From: Rubrobacter marinus
GTDB taxonomy: Bacteria > Actinomycetota > Rubrobacteria > Rubrobacterales > Rubrobacteraceae
NCBI RefSeq assembly: GCF_011492965.1
Contig: NZ_CP045121.1
Coordinates: forward strand, 3,162,001-3,226,000
Direction of reading: 5' to 3'
Length of the DNA: 64,000 nt
The notes beneath the pieces were generated by a model. It worked only from the letters and a program-made list of their open reading frames with translations. It did not search any database and had not been told where the DNA came from. A program made the position numbers and the translations under genes. Of the stretch, positions 1 to 8,863 are shown piece after piece. Position 1 is the stretch's first letter; each line of letters begins with the position of its first letter.

Positions 1-4
1 GGCT

Positions 5-889
5 TCATAGCTTCACGACGTCCTGGATGGTGATGAGCCCGTTGGCGCCGGAGCCCCTGATGCTCGTCAGGTCGACGCCCAGCTCCTCGGCCCTGCGCCG
101 CGCGGCGTTCGTGGCCCTCGGCCCGCCGTCGGTCCCCTCACCCCCTCCGTCCTGACCGTTACCCTCCGACCCGTTCCCCGCCGCGATGCCCCCCGACGCG
201 TCGTCGCCGAGCTCCGAGGCCCCGTCGACGACGTCTCCCGCCGGGGACTCGACGAGCCTGTTCACGTCGCGGACGGTGATGGATCCGCCGGACCCGGTGC
301 CCTCTACCTCCGAGAGGTCCACGCCGAGGTCGTCCGCCCTCCTCCTGGCGGCGTCGGAGGCCTTCGGCGGCTCCGCGCCGTCTTCCTCGCCGGCGGCCGG
401 CTCGGAGGCGCCGACCACCGCGGCCGTCTCCTCTTCGCCGGCGCCGCCCACGCCCTCGACCGCCCCGGGCGCAGGAGCCGCCCCGTTCGTCGCGTGGTCC
501 TCTCCCTCAGCCCCGGCTTCCCCCGCCGCTTCGGCGCCCTCGGGCTCCTCGGCCTCCGCCTCGGGGGCGTCTCCCGCCGCCTCTTCGAGCGCCGCCTCGA
601 TGCTCGCGTAGCCTTGCGTTAGCTCGCCGATCAGGGCCTCCAGGGCCTCTTCGTCGCCGCCGGGGAGCCGCTTCGGCAGCCCTTCCAGCGTGGCGCGGCT
701 CTCCTCGACGCTGTGCTTGAGAGCGGCGATCGAGTCCTCGAAGTAACCGCGGGCGAGCGCCTCGTTCTGCTGCCGGACCGCCTGCCGCGACTCCTGGATC
801 CCTCGCTCCAGCTTCTCCAACGCCCCCTCCGGAGAGCCGCCGGCGTCCCCCTGCCTCTTCAGGATCCTCCTCAACGGGTTGCTCGGCAT
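5..889 (-). CDS. Tandem PSBD-like (E3-binding-like) domain protein
   Basis: 294 aa. Residues about 25-107 look helical and charged; residues 108-175 and 214-257 are acidic, Gly/Ala/Glu-rich linkers. Two copies of a roughly 36-residue motif (about 177-213 and 259-294) have the pattern AARRRAEELGVDL followed by a G-S/T-G-x-x-G-x-I-T-x-x-DV turn. This matches the peripheral subunit-binding domain of 2-oxoacid dehydrogenase E2 proteins, but there is no lipoyl or acyltransferase domain. The ATG at 889 sits behind GGAGGACAGGG. It starts 13 bp after the stop of the giant repeat protein and is probably co-transcribed with it. Function unknown; a scaffold or nucleoid role is only a guess. Confidence 0.8.
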   Translation of the reverse strand: MPSNPLRRILKRQGDAGGSPEGALEKLERGIQESRQAVRQQNEALARGYFEDSIAALKHSVEESRATLEGLPKRLPGGDEEALEALIGELTQGYASIEAALEEAAGDAPEAEAEEPEGAEAAGEAGAEGEDHATNGAAPAPGAVEGVGGAGEEETAAVVGASEPAAGEEDGAEPPKASDAARRRADDLGVDLSEVEGTGSGGSITVRDVNRLVESPAGDVVDGASELGDDASGGIAAGNGSEGNGQDGGGEGTDGGPRATNAARRRAEELGVDLTSIRGSGANGLITIQDVVKL

Positions 890-902
890 CCCTGTCCTCC
901 CC

Positions 903-3269
903 TCACCCTTGGCCCAGAACGTTCACGCCGAGCAAGTTCCCCCTGTCGTCCAGGATCTGCTCGACGACGACGCCGGACTCGTCCCTGACGCGGGTGGCGA
1001 CCCGGCCCTGGTCGTCCAGGAACTCGTCCTCCACCGGGAGGTCCGAGAGGTTCCCGACCACGTCCTCGTCCACGATCTCGCCGTTCTCGTTCGTGACGGT
1101 CTCGATGATGTTGCCGGACTCGTCCACGGTGCGCTGCACCGTCTGCCCCGCGTCGTTGACGGTCTCGCTGAGCAACTCGTCGGGCCCGCCATCCGCCGCC
1201 CCGTTCGCCGCACCTTGCGCCTGTTCGGCGGCGCCACCGGCGGCGTCCTGCGCCCCCTGCACGGCCTGTCCGGCCCCGTCCGCCGCGTCCGTTGCCCCGT
1301 CGACGGCCTGGCTTGCCTGATCCCCCACACCTCCGACCGCATCTCCTGCTCCATCAGCAACCTGCCCGGCTTGCTGCGTCGCTTGTCCCGCGGCTTCGGT
1401 CGCCCCTTGGGCTGCTCCTCCCGCCGCATCCGTCGCTCCCTGCGCGACCTGTCCCGCCTGCTGCGTAGCCCCTCCGGCCGCGTCGCCCACCGCCTGGGTC
1501 GCCCCGCCTGCGACGTCACTCACTCCCCCGGCAGCCTGGCCTGCGGCCTCTCCCGCTCCCTGGACAGCATCTCCCGCGCCCTGTCCGACTTGGCCCGCGG
1601 CCTCTCCGGCCCCTTGAGCTGCCTGGCCCGCGCCCTCGCCGACCTGCTGCGTGGCCTGTCCGGCGCCCTGGCCTACCTCCCCAACGGCTTGCCCGGCACC
1701 GTCTCCAACCTGTCCGGCGGCCTCTCCCGCTCCTTGACCAACCTCCTGGGCAGCTTGACCGGCGCTCTCTACCGCCTGACCTGCTCCTTGACCAACTTCT
1801 CCTGCGGCCTGACCGGCGCCCTCACCGACTTCACCGACGGCTCGTCCCGCGCCTTCACCGACCTGACCGGCGGCTTGCCCCGCTCCCTGGCCGACCTCGC
1901 CGACCGCCTGGCCGGCGCCTTGTCCTACCTCGCCGACGGCCTGCCCCGCGCCGCCGCCTACGTCCTCGACCGCGGAGCCGGCGCCCTCGCCCACGTTCTC
2001 TACCGCCTCGCCGGTGCTCTCGACCGCTTGCCCGGCCCCTTCGCCCACGTCTTCGACGGCCGATCCCGCGCCCTCTCCGACGCTCTCGACCGCCTGACCC
2101 GTGCTCTCGACGGCCTGGCCCGCTCCCTCACCGACGTCCTGGACCGCGGAACCCGCGCCGGAGCCTACGTCTTCCACAGCGGAGCCTGCTCCGGAGCCCA
2201 CGTCCTCCACGGCCGAGCCCGCCCCTTCGCCGACATCGGCCACGGCCGAGCCCGCGCCCTCGCCCACGTCCTCGACGGCGGAACCAGCGCCTTCGCCGAT
2301 GTCCTCCACCGCGGACCCGGCACCCGCGCCGACGTCTTCGACCGCGGAACCCGCACCCTCTCCGATGTCTTCGACGGCCGACCCGGCACCCTCTCCGATA
2401 TCTTCTACCGCCGAGCCCGCGCCTTCGCCGATATCCTCGACGGCGGAGCCCGCGCCCTGACCGATGTCCTGGACCGCGGAGTTGACGCCCTCGCCGACCA
2501 GGTCGCCCGCGCCCTCGCCTATGTCCTCCACCGCGGAGTTCAGGCCCTCGCCCACGAGGTCGCCCGCCCCGGAACCTATGTCCTCGACGGCCGAGTTGAG
2601 CCCCTCGCCTACCAGGTCCCCGGCGCCGGAGCCGATGTCCGCGACAGCGGAGTTGACGCCCTCGCCGACAAGCTGCCCCGCGCCCTCGCCGACGTCCTCG
2701 ACGGCCGAGCCGACGCTGTCGACGAGCGACTGGATAATCTGGGGGTTCCTGTCTATGGTCGTCAGGACCCGGTCCAGGATGGCAGTCACGTTGTCCAGCC
2801 TGACCTTCAGGAGCGCCTGCGCCTCCACGCCCCGGATCACCAGCTTGACCCTGCCGAGAAAGACGTCCGCCCCGACCGAGAGCTCCACGAGGTCCAGCAC
2901 CTTCGCGTGGAGCGAGACCTGCGCCCTGAGGTCGTTGAGCTCGAAGTTGATCTCATCCACCTTGACGACCGGAACGTCGAGCAGCACGTCGGGGAGGTTG
3001 GTGTTGCCGGCCGCGCTGTCCTCGGCGTACTCGAGCGTGTAATCCGCGTACTCCTGCTCCGGCACGGTCTTGTCGCCGGGGATGTTGCTCGCGAACCGGT
3101 ACTCCTCGGGCTTCTGGACCGAGGTGCGGTTGTCGTTCTTGCGGACCGGCGTGCGGTCCCCGTCCTGCGTGGGGCTCGGCCGCGCCTCCGGCCCGGACCG
3201 CTGCCCCGACCCGTTCCCGTCCTTGGATCCCTGACCGTTCGCCTGTCGCTGCTGGTTCTCCGATGCCAC
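903..3269 (-). CDS. Giant Gly/Ala-rich 11-residue repeat (LEA-like) protein
   Basis: 788 aa from a GTG at 3269, chosen because GGAGGTAGG lies just upstream; the frame stays open to 3560 but that stretch does not look coding. No signal peptide. Residues 1-85 are polar and likely disordered. Residues about 91-183 form a conserved-looking domain (DVPVVKVDEINFELNDLRAQ). Residues about 184-694 are repeats: first 19-residue units (NSAVEDIGSGAGDLVGEGL), then dozens of 11-residue units such as GSAVEDVGEGA. Residues 695-788 are an acidic tail of short D-x-x-G turns. Hendecad repeats recall group 3 LEA proteins and other amphipathic helix proteins. A desiccation or stress role is inference. Confidence 0.85.
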   Translation of the reverse strand: MASENQQRQANGQGSKDGNGSGQRSGPEARPSPTQDGDRTPVRKNDNRTSVQKPEEYRFASNIPGDKTVPEQEYADYTLEYAEDSAAGNTNLPDVLLDVPVVKVDEINFELNDLRAQVSLHAKVLDLVELSVGADVFLGRVKLVIRGVEAQALLKVRLDNVTAILDRVLTTIDRNPQIIQSLVDSVGSAVEDVGEGAGQLVGEGVNSAVADIGSGAGDLVGEGLNSAVEDIGSGAGDLVGEGLNSAVEDIGEGAGDLVGEGVNSAVQDIGQGAGSAVEDIGEGAGSAVEDIGEGAGSAVEDIGEGAGSAVEDVGAGAGSAVEDIGEGAGSAVEDVGEGAGSAVADVGEGAGSAVEDVGSGAGSAVEDVGSGAGSAVQDVGEGAGQAVESTGQAVESVGEGAGSAVEDVGEGAGQAVESTGEAVENVGEGAGSAVEDVGGGAGQAVGEVGQGAGQAVGEVGQGAGQAAGQVGEGAGRAVGEVGEGAGQAAGEVGQGAGQAVESAGQAAQEVGQGAGEAAGQVGDGAGQAVGEVGQGAGQATQQVGEGAGQAAQGAGEAAGQVGQGAGDAVQGAGEAAGQAAGGVSDVAGGATQAVGDAAGGATQQAGQVAQGATDAAGGAAQGATEAAGQATQQAGQVADGAGDAVGGVGDQASQAVDGATDAADGAGQAVQGAQDAAGGAAEQAQGAANGAADGGPDELLSETVNDAGQTVQRTVDESGNIIETVTNENGEIVDEDVVGNLSDLPVEDEFLDDQGRVATRVRDESGVVVEQILDDRGNLLGVNVLGQG
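1200..2720 (-). repeat. 33-bp (11-codon) tandem repeat array inside the LEA-like gene
   Basis: The DNA encodes back-to-back 11-residue units (33 bp), preceded on the coding strand by about four 57-bp units near 2470-2720. Copies differ mainly at third codon positions and in E/S/Q/A choices, so the array is old enough to have diverged but keeps its period. Confidence 0.8.
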
Positions 3270-3795
3270 CTTGTTCCTACCTCCGTCCCTGTGCGTTTCG
3301 CAACTGCGCGCCTTGCGTTCTACGGAGTTTTTCTGGCCGTTAGCCCCGAGAGTGATCCAAGAGGACCACTGCTTCGTACATGCGTCCTTTCCCTGGTATG
3401 ACGTCGACCGCTCCCTCTCGGTTACGCCCGGCTCCTTCCGCGAGCGCCCTTGCGTGACGAGGACCGGAGACCGAGGTCGTATACGGGAGGGCGACCGAAA
3501 CCGGTGCCGCCGGGCCCGTGGCGGGTTCCGGGTTGCGGAGGTCTCCGGTTTCGTCCCCAAGCCGGGCTCCGGTACGGACCGCGCCGAACGCCTCCTCGGT
3601 GAGCCCGCGGCATCTTCGCCCCTCGCTCATGGCGCCAGTGTACTTCGGTTGTGCCGAAAGTAGTTAAGTATAAGAAGGATCTAACGGGATACTCATGCGC
3701 CTCTTATCGTTGTGCGGCGCTCGGTCTTGAGAGGGGGAGATGGGGGTAAGATGGGGGCAAGATCAGGCTTTCGTCGTAAAGGAGAGCGAAACGGC
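3270..3795. other. Divergent intergenic region
   Basis: 526 bp between the repeat protein (leftward) and the PRC-barrel gene (rightward). It holds a small hairpin (TTCGG-TTGTG-CCGAA, about 3644-3657) and an AT-rich patch with a possible -10 box TATAAG at 3669-3674 for the rightward gene. Short open frames on both strands have no ribosome site or family likeness. No RNA gene recognised. Confidence 0.4.
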
Positions 3796-4448
3796 ATGGA
3801 CATCGTGGATCCGTTTGCGGGGCTGAAGAAGGCCAAGGAAGACTACAAGGTCTACGACTCGCACTACGAGAAGATCGGCAAGGTGGACGACCTCCTCGTC
3901 GACGACCGGGACGAGGTGCTGTACGTCGGCGTGAAGATGGGCCTCTTCGGGACGAACTCGACCATCATCCCGACGGAGATCGTGCGCGTCAACGACAAGC
4001 GGCAGCTTATCGAGGTCTCGGAGCCCGCCGACACGATCAAGCACGCCCCCCACTTCGGGCACGGCACAGATCTGACCCCGGAGCTCGAGAACCACGTGCG
4101 AAGCTACTACGGCCTCGAGGGGCTGCGCCCGAGCCCGGAGCACACCGGGGATTACCCCGTCTCGGGGACGACTCGCGCTTCGCCCCGGACCCCCGCGTGG
4201 ACGTGGTGCCGGGCGAGAGGGCCGCGGCGCAGGACGGGAACATCCCGGAGAGCCCCGCGCCATCGTCGGGGCGCCCCGTGGACATCCCCCTGGACGACGT
4301 GCCGGAGTACGAGACGCCCGAGCGTCCGGCCGAGCGGCCGAGGGAGCAGCCGACCGCTCGCCGCACCCCCCGGGCGGCCGGAGAGTCCGAGGGCCGCTGG
4401 GAGACCGAGGATGCCGGGAGGGTGAAGATACACCGCCTCAGGCGGTAG
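3796..4448 (+). CDS. PRC-barrel-like (DUF2171-type) protein, frameshifted as sequenced
   Basis: Start ATG at 3796 behind AAAGGAGA. Residues 1-95 (DPFAGLKKAKEDYKVYDSHY, then KIGKVDDLLVDDRDEVLYVG) look like a PRC-barrel or DUF2171 domain. The opening frame then runs into an unnatural Arg/Pro tail, while the frame ending at 4448 gives a sensible acidic C-terminus (RVDVVPGERAAAQ to VKIHRLRR). Adding one G in the run at 4164-4167 joins the two into 217 aa. Cytoplasmic; function unknown. Convergent with the thiolase gene across a shared hairpin. Confidence 0.7.
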
Positions 4449-4449
4449 A

Positions 4450-4477
4450 GGAGGGGCCGCAGCGCTGCGGCCCCTCC
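4450..4477. terminator. Bidirectional hairpin terminator
   Basis: A perfect 28-nt inverted repeat (14-bp stem with no separate loop on paper) centred between two converging genes, 1 bp after one stop and 7 bp before the other. No T-tract, as is common in high-GC actinobacteria. Confidence 0.65.
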
Positions 4478-4484
4478 CGGGGCG

Positions 4485-5666
4485 CTAGACGGCCTCCACG
4501 ACCATTGCGATGCCCTGGCCGCCGCCGATGCACAGCGAGGCGAGGCCGTACCTCTTCTCCTGTCGCTTGAGCTCGTAGAGGAGGGTGAGGAGGACCCGCG
4601 TCCCGCTCGCGCCGACGGGGTGCCCGTACGCGACGGCGCCCCCGTTCACGTTCACCTTCTCCCGGTCGAGGCCGAGCTCCTCCTCGCAGGCGAGGTACTG
4701 GGCGGCGAAGGCCTCGTTTATCTCGATCAGGTCGAGGTCGTCGACCGTGAGGCCGGCCCGCTTCAGCGCGAGGCGGGAGGACGGTACCGGTCCGATCCCC
4801 ATGACGTTCGGGTCGACCCCGGCGATGCCCCAGCCGAGGATGCGGCCCATCGGCTTGAGGTCCTCGTCGCTTACCGCCTCCTCGGTGGCGACGACCACGG
4901 CGGCGGCGCCGTCGTTGATGCCCGAGGAGTTGCCGGCCGTCACCGTGCCGCCCTCGCGCTTGAAGACCGGCTTGAGGCTGGAGAGCCCCTCCTGCGTCGC
5001 CCCCTCGCGGATGTGCTCGTCCTTGACGACCTCGACCGGGCCCTTGCGCGTCTTGACCTCGACCGGCACGATCTCGTCCTCCAGGCGCCCGCTCTCGGTG
5101 GCCTGGGCGGCCCGCTGGTGACTACGAGCGGCGAAAGAGTCCTGGTCCTCGCGCGTGATGCCGTAGCGCTCGGCGAGGTTCTCGGCCGTCACGCCCATCC
5201 CGCAGCCGGCGCGGTTGTCCGTGAGCGCCTCGCTCAGGGTGTCGACGAGGGTATCCGGGCCCATGCGGATGCCGAAGCGGGCCTTGCGCGAGACGTAGGG
5301 GGCCTGGCTCATGCTCTCAGCACCCCCGGCCAGGGCGACCCTCGACTCGTCGAGCTTCATCGCCTGGGCGCAGGAGACCACCGCCTGCAGCCCCGATCCG
5401 CACAGGCGGTTCAGCGTCAGGGCCGGGGTCTCGATCGGGACGCCCGCGTCGAGGGAGACGTGGCGGGCCAGGTAAGGGGCGCCCTCGTGCGTCTGGATCA
5501 CGTTCCCCATCACGACGTTGTCTACCTTCGAGGGGTCCACGCCCGAGCGCTCCAGCGCCCCCTTCGCCGCCGCGACCCCCAAGGCGTGCGAGGAGACGTC
5601 CTTCAGGCCGCCCCCGAAGGAGCCGAAGGCCGTCCGGGCCCCGTCGATGATGTACACGTCGCTCAT
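4485..5666 (-). CDS. Acetyl-CoA C-acyltransferase (thiolase)
   Basis: 393 aa, full thiolase length. Nucleophile Cys89 lies in LNRLCGSG, the His motif in YGHPVGASG, and the second catalytic Cys in SLCIGGGQG near the C-terminus; NEAFAAQ is also present. Thiolases of this family cleave 3-ketoacyl-CoA or condense two acetyl-CoA; chain length cannot be read from sequence. It is the last gene of the leftward acyl-CoA operon, 30 bp after the SDR gene. A paralogue lies at 48393-49568. Confidence 0.95.
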   Translation of the reverse strand: MSDVYIIDGARTAFGSFGGGLKDVSSHALGVAAAKGALERSGVDPSKVDNVVMGNVIQTHEGAPYLARHVSLDAGVPIETPALTLNRLCGSGLQAVVSCAQAMKLDESRVALAGGAESMSQAPYVSRKARFGIRMGPDTLVDTLSEALTDNRAGCGMGVTAENLAERYGITREDQDSFAARSHQRAAQATESGRLEDEIVPVEVKTRKGPVEVVKDEHIREGATQEGLSSLKPVFKREGGTVTAGNSSGINDGAAAVVVATEEAVSDEDLKPMGRILGWGIAGVDPNVMGIGPVPSSRLALKRAGLTVDDLDLIEINEAFAAQYLACEEELGLDREKVNVNGGAVAYGHPVGASGTRVLLTLLYELKRQEKRYGLASLCIGGGQGIAMVVEAV

Positions 5667-5696
5667 GCTCTCTCCTATCTTCGTGGGGGACTCCCC

Positions 5697-6521
5697 CTAC
5701 CAGGCCGTCTGTCCGCCGTCGACGACGATGGTTTGTCCGGTCACGTAATCTGACGCGGGCGAGGCGAGGAAGAGGGCGGCGCCCTTGATGTCCTCCGGCT
5801 CGCCGAAGCGGTGCAGGGGGATGCCCTCCAGCATCTTCTCCTCGAACTTCTGTATAAGCCCGCCGCTCATCTTCGTCGGGAACCAGCCCGGGGCGATGGC
5901 GTTTACGTTTATGCCGTGCTGCGCCCAGCCCGTCGCCAGGTCGCGCGTCATGGAGATGACGGCGCCCTTGGAAGAGTTGTAGCCGACCGTCTGCATGTAG
6001 TCCGGGTGGCCGCCGACGAGGCCCGCGACGGAGGCGATGTTGACGATCTTGCCGCCCTCGCCCCGCTCGACCATGCGCCTGCCCACCGCCTGGCTCATCA
6101 GGAACGTCCCGCGCACGTTGACGCGCACGACGAGGTCGAACTTCTCCAGCGGCATCTCCAGCGTGGGCGCCCCCCACGTCGCGCCGGAGTTGTTTATCAG
6201 GACGTCTATCGCCCCGAAGCGCTCCTCCGTCTCGGCGACGACGCGCTCGACGTCGTCGGGGTCGGCGACGTCGCAGGCCACCGCGTGCGCCTTGCCGCCG
6301 CGGCCCTCGATCTCCTGCCGCACCTCCTCCAGGGCCTCCAGCTTGCGCGAGCAGAGGACCACCGAGGCCCCGGCGTCCGAGAGGGCCTCGGCCATGTACT
6401 GGCCCAGCCCCCTCCCCCCGCCGGTCACGATCGCCGTCTTGCCGTCCAGCCGGAAGAGGTCCAGGGCGTTGGCCCTGGCCTCCGTCCGCGCGTTCTCCTG
6501 CGTATCCACCCTCCGTACCAC
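5697..6521 (-). CDS. SDR-family oxidoreductase
   Basis: 274 aa from a GTG behind AGGAGAGAAGGG. Rossmann motif TGGGRGLG at 33-40, NNSG at 110-113, catalytic Ser164 and Y181-x-x-x-K185 (YNSSK), and the C-terminal VTGQTIVVDGG typical of classical SDRs. The about 20-residue N-terminal extension is unusual. Likely an NAD(P)-dependent 3-oxoacyl or alcohol oxidoreductase within the acyl-CoA operon; substrate unknown. Confidence 0.9.
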   Translation of the reverse strand: MVRRVDTQENARTEARANALDLFRLDGKTAIVTGGGRGLGQYMAEALSDAGASVVLCSRKLEALEEVRQEIEGRGGKAHAVACDVADPDDVERVVAETEERFGAIDVLINNSGATWGAPTLEMPLEKFDLVVRVNVRGTFLMSQAVGRRMVERGEGGKIVNIASVAGLVGGHPDYMQTVGYNSSKGAVISMTRDLATGWAQHGINVNAIAPGWFPTKMSGGLIQKFEEKMLEGIPLHRFGEPEDIKGAALFLASPASDYVTGQTIVVDGGQTAW

Positions 6522-6541
6522 CCCTTCTCTCCTGTCGAGGA

Positions 6542-8215
6542 CTAGCCCTGCGCCGGCGGGGTCTCCGCGGGCGACGGAACGCTCGTCTTCGCCTTCTCCT
6601 CGTCGGCGAGGACGCGGCGCAGAAGCTTGCCGACCGTGCTCTTGGGCAGCTCGTCGCGGAACTCGACCGCCTTCGGGCTCTTGTACGGGGCGAGGCGGTC
6701 CTTGCAGAACGCCAGGATCTCCTCCTCCGTCACGTCGCTACCGGGCCTGCGGACCACGAACGCCTTCACCGTCTCGCCGCGGTACTCGTCCGGGATACCG
6801 ACGGCGACAGCTTCCGCGACGTCCGGGTGCCCGAAGAGGACCTCCTCGATCTCGCGCGGGTAGACGTTGTAGCCGGAGGCCACGATCATGTCCTTTTTGC
6901 GGTCGACGATGTAGAAGTAGCCCTCGTCGTCCATGCGCGCCACGTCACCGGTGTGGAGCCAGCCGTCCTTGAGCGTCTTCTCCGTCTCCCCGGGCATGTT
7001 CCAGTAGCCCTTCATCACCTGCGGGCCCCGGATGACGAGCTCGCCGGACTCCCCGACGGGCACCTCCCGGTCCCCCGTCTCCACGTCCACGATCCTCGCG
7101 TCGGTGCTCGGCACCGGCACACCCATGCTCGCGTCGCGGCTCGAACCGGTGAACGGCGGGTTGAAGTGCGTCACCGGCGAGGCCTCCGAGAGCCCGTAGC
7201 CCTCGAAGACGGGGCGCCCGATCTTCTCCTCGAACGCGTGCCTCAAGGGGACCGGCATCGCCGCCCCGCCGGAGTTGTACGTCCTGACCTTGTGGAAGCC
7301 GTACTCCCTCAGGTCCGCCCCCGAGGCGTGCAGCGCCATGTACATCGTGGGCACCCCCGCGAACATGACGGGGGCCTCGCTCTTGACCAGGTTCATCACC
7401 TCGGCCGGGTCGAAGCGGGGGACCAGGATCTGGTTCAAGCCCTGCCGCAGGCCGAAGAGCATCACGCACGTCAGCCCGTAGATGTGGAAGAATGGCAGGA
7501 GCGCCATGATCTTCTGGTTGTTCGAGAACGCCGCCGGGTCGTCCACGAACAGATCGAGCGTCTGCTGCACGTTCGCGACGAGGTTGCGGTGCGTAAGCAT
7601 CGCCCCCTTGGAGACCCCCGTCGTCCCGCCCGTGTACTGGAAGACCGCGACGTCCTCGGCCGGGTCGATCTCCACCGCGGGCGCGGGCGCGGCGTCCTCG
7701 CCGAGCAGGCCCCCGAAGCTCGTGTGTCCGGCGTCCAGGCCCTCGGGCTCGCCCTTCAGGTCCACCACGACCACGTCGCGCAAGGACGTCTCCGGCAGGA
7801 CCGCCTTCACCCTGGGGTACATGTCCGAGTAGACGACGATCGTCTCGGCCCCCGAGTCCCTCAGGATGTGCTCGATCTCCCGCTCCACGTACATCGGGTT
7901 GAGCTGCGTGACGATCGCCCCGAGGCGCACGGTGGCGAAGAACGAGACCACGTACTGCGGGCAGTTCGGGAGCATGAGGGCGACCCGATCCCCCTTCTTC
8001 ACCCCCCTGGCCGCGAGCGACGCCGCCATCTTGTTCACCAGCGCCTCCAGGCGCTCGAACGTGAACGTCGTCCCGTAGAACGTCAGGGCGGTCTTCTCCC
8101 GATGCTCCTCGACCGAGAGCCTGAGGAAGTCCGTTAGCGAGCCCTCGAACACCTCCGTCTCGGGCGACGCATGCCCCTCGTACACCCGAACCCACGGCTT
8201 CTCCGTGCGAAACAT
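6542..8215 (-). CDS. Long-chain acyl-CoA synthetase (FadD-like)
   Basis: 557 aa from ATG 8215, chosen because AAAGGAG lies about 7 nt upstream; the frame stays open to 8317 but upstream residues look non-coding. Adenylation motif YTGGTTGVSKGA near 194-205, GYGLSEASP mid-protein, then the hinge DRKKDMI and a C-terminal catalytic-lysine region STVGKLLRR. Activates fatty acids to acyl-CoA with ATP in the cytoplasm. It begins 153 bp after the thioesterase gene, so it may have its own promoter, and runs into the SDR and thiolase genes. Confidence 0.93.
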   Translation of the reverse strand: MFRTEKPWVRVYEGHASPETEVFEGSLTDFLRLSVEEHREKTALTFYGTTFTFERLEALVNKMAASLAARGVKKGDRVALMLPNCPQYVVSFFATVRLGAIVTQLNPMYVEREIEHILRDSGAETIVVYSDMYPRVKAVLPETSLRDVVVVDLKGEPEGLDAGHTSFGGLLGEDAAPAPAVEIDPAEDVAVFQYTGGTTGVSKGAMLTHRNLVANVQQTLDLFVDDPAAFSNNQKIMALLPFFHIYGLTCVMLFGLRQGLNQILVPRFDPAEVMNLVKSEAPVMFAGVPTMYMALHASGADLREYGFHKVRTYNSGGAAMPVPLRHAFEEKIGRPVFEGYGLSEASPVTHFNPPFTGSSRDASMGVPVPSTDARIVDVETGDREVPVGESGELVIRGPQVMKGYWNMPGETEKTLKDGWLHTGDVARMDDEGYFYIVDRKKDMIVASGYNVYPREIEEVLFGHPDVAEAVAVGIPDEYRGETVKAFVVRRPGSDVTEEEILAFCKDRLAPYKSPKAVEFRDELPKSTVGKLLRRVLADEEKAKTSVPSPAETPPAQG

Positions 8216-8368
8216 ACCGTACTCCTTTCCTCTCCTTCCGCCCCCCATGATACCCGTTGGAGCGGCGGGGTTGATCCGGCGCGCCGGGCCGCGCCTCCAG
8301 CCGATAATCTGAAGCATGGAATGCTCCGAGCCCGTCCCTGCCCGTGCGACGTACGAGGGGGCGGCGTC

Positions 8369-8821
8369 TCAGACGATGGCGTTGCCCTTCTTCTCGAAGA
8401 CGCGGAAAGCCCCGGTGCCCATCGAGAGAAGGTTGCCCTCCTCGTCGTAGACCTTCGCCTCGGCGGTCGCCATCCGGCGCGTGCGGTGGACGACCTCGGC
8501 GTGGCAGGTCACGCGCCCGCCGCTAACCGCCCCCAGAAAGTGAACGTTCATCTCCACGGTAGCCGTCCTCGTCCCCACGAGGGCGAGCACCGCCATCCCC
8601 ATCGCGTTGTCGATGAGCGAGGCGTAGACCCCGCCGTGCAGCGTCCCGTTCCCGTTCTGGTGGAAGTCCTCGACGTCTATGTAGAGGCTGGCCCGGCCCG
8701 GCTCCACGCTCTCGACCCGGGACTTTATGTGCTTGCCGAAGGTGACCGCCTCGTTGAAGTACGCGGTCAGCTCCTCCAGTTGCTCCGGGCTCAACGCCCC
8801 CGCCACGCCACCCTCGCTCAT
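8369..8821 (-). CDS. PaaI-family hotdog thioesterase
   Basis: 150 aa, single hotdog domain. The signature HGGV at 62-65 followed by ASLIDNAMG matches acyl-CoA thioesterases of the PaaI family. Probably hydrolyses surplus or dead-end acyl-CoA made by the neighbouring enzymes. 42 bp after the enoyl-CoA hydratase gene, same strand. Confidence 0.88.
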   Translation of the reverse strand: MSEGGVAGALSPEQLEELTAYFNEAVTFGKHIKSRVESVEPGRASLYIDVEDFHQNGNGTLHGGVYASLIDNAMGMAVLALVGTRTATVEMNVHFLGAVSGGRVTCHAEVVHRTRRMATAEAKVYDEEGNLLSMGTGAFRVFEKKGNAIV

Positions 8822-8863
8822 GCCATCCTCCTCGTCGTCGTGGACCGCGTGGTTTCCCCCGCC

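Noticed and set aside
1200..2720. CRISPR-like array from the regular 33-bp repeats
   Set aside because: Repeats are contiguous, coding and have no unique spacers.
879..3401. 840-aa open frame on the plus strand opposite the repeat protein
   Set aside because: It mirrors the repetitive GC-rich gene; residues are Arg/Leu/Asp repeats with no ribosome site, while the minus strand has a domain, a start and a ribosome site.
3340..3630. 96-aa minus-strand frame upstream of the repeat protein
   Set aside because: No ribosome site, no family likeness; lies in a divergent promoter region.
4197..4448. Separate 83-aa gene at the end of the PRC-barrel gene
   Set aside because: Better explained as the C-terminus of that gene after a one-base loss at 4164-4167.
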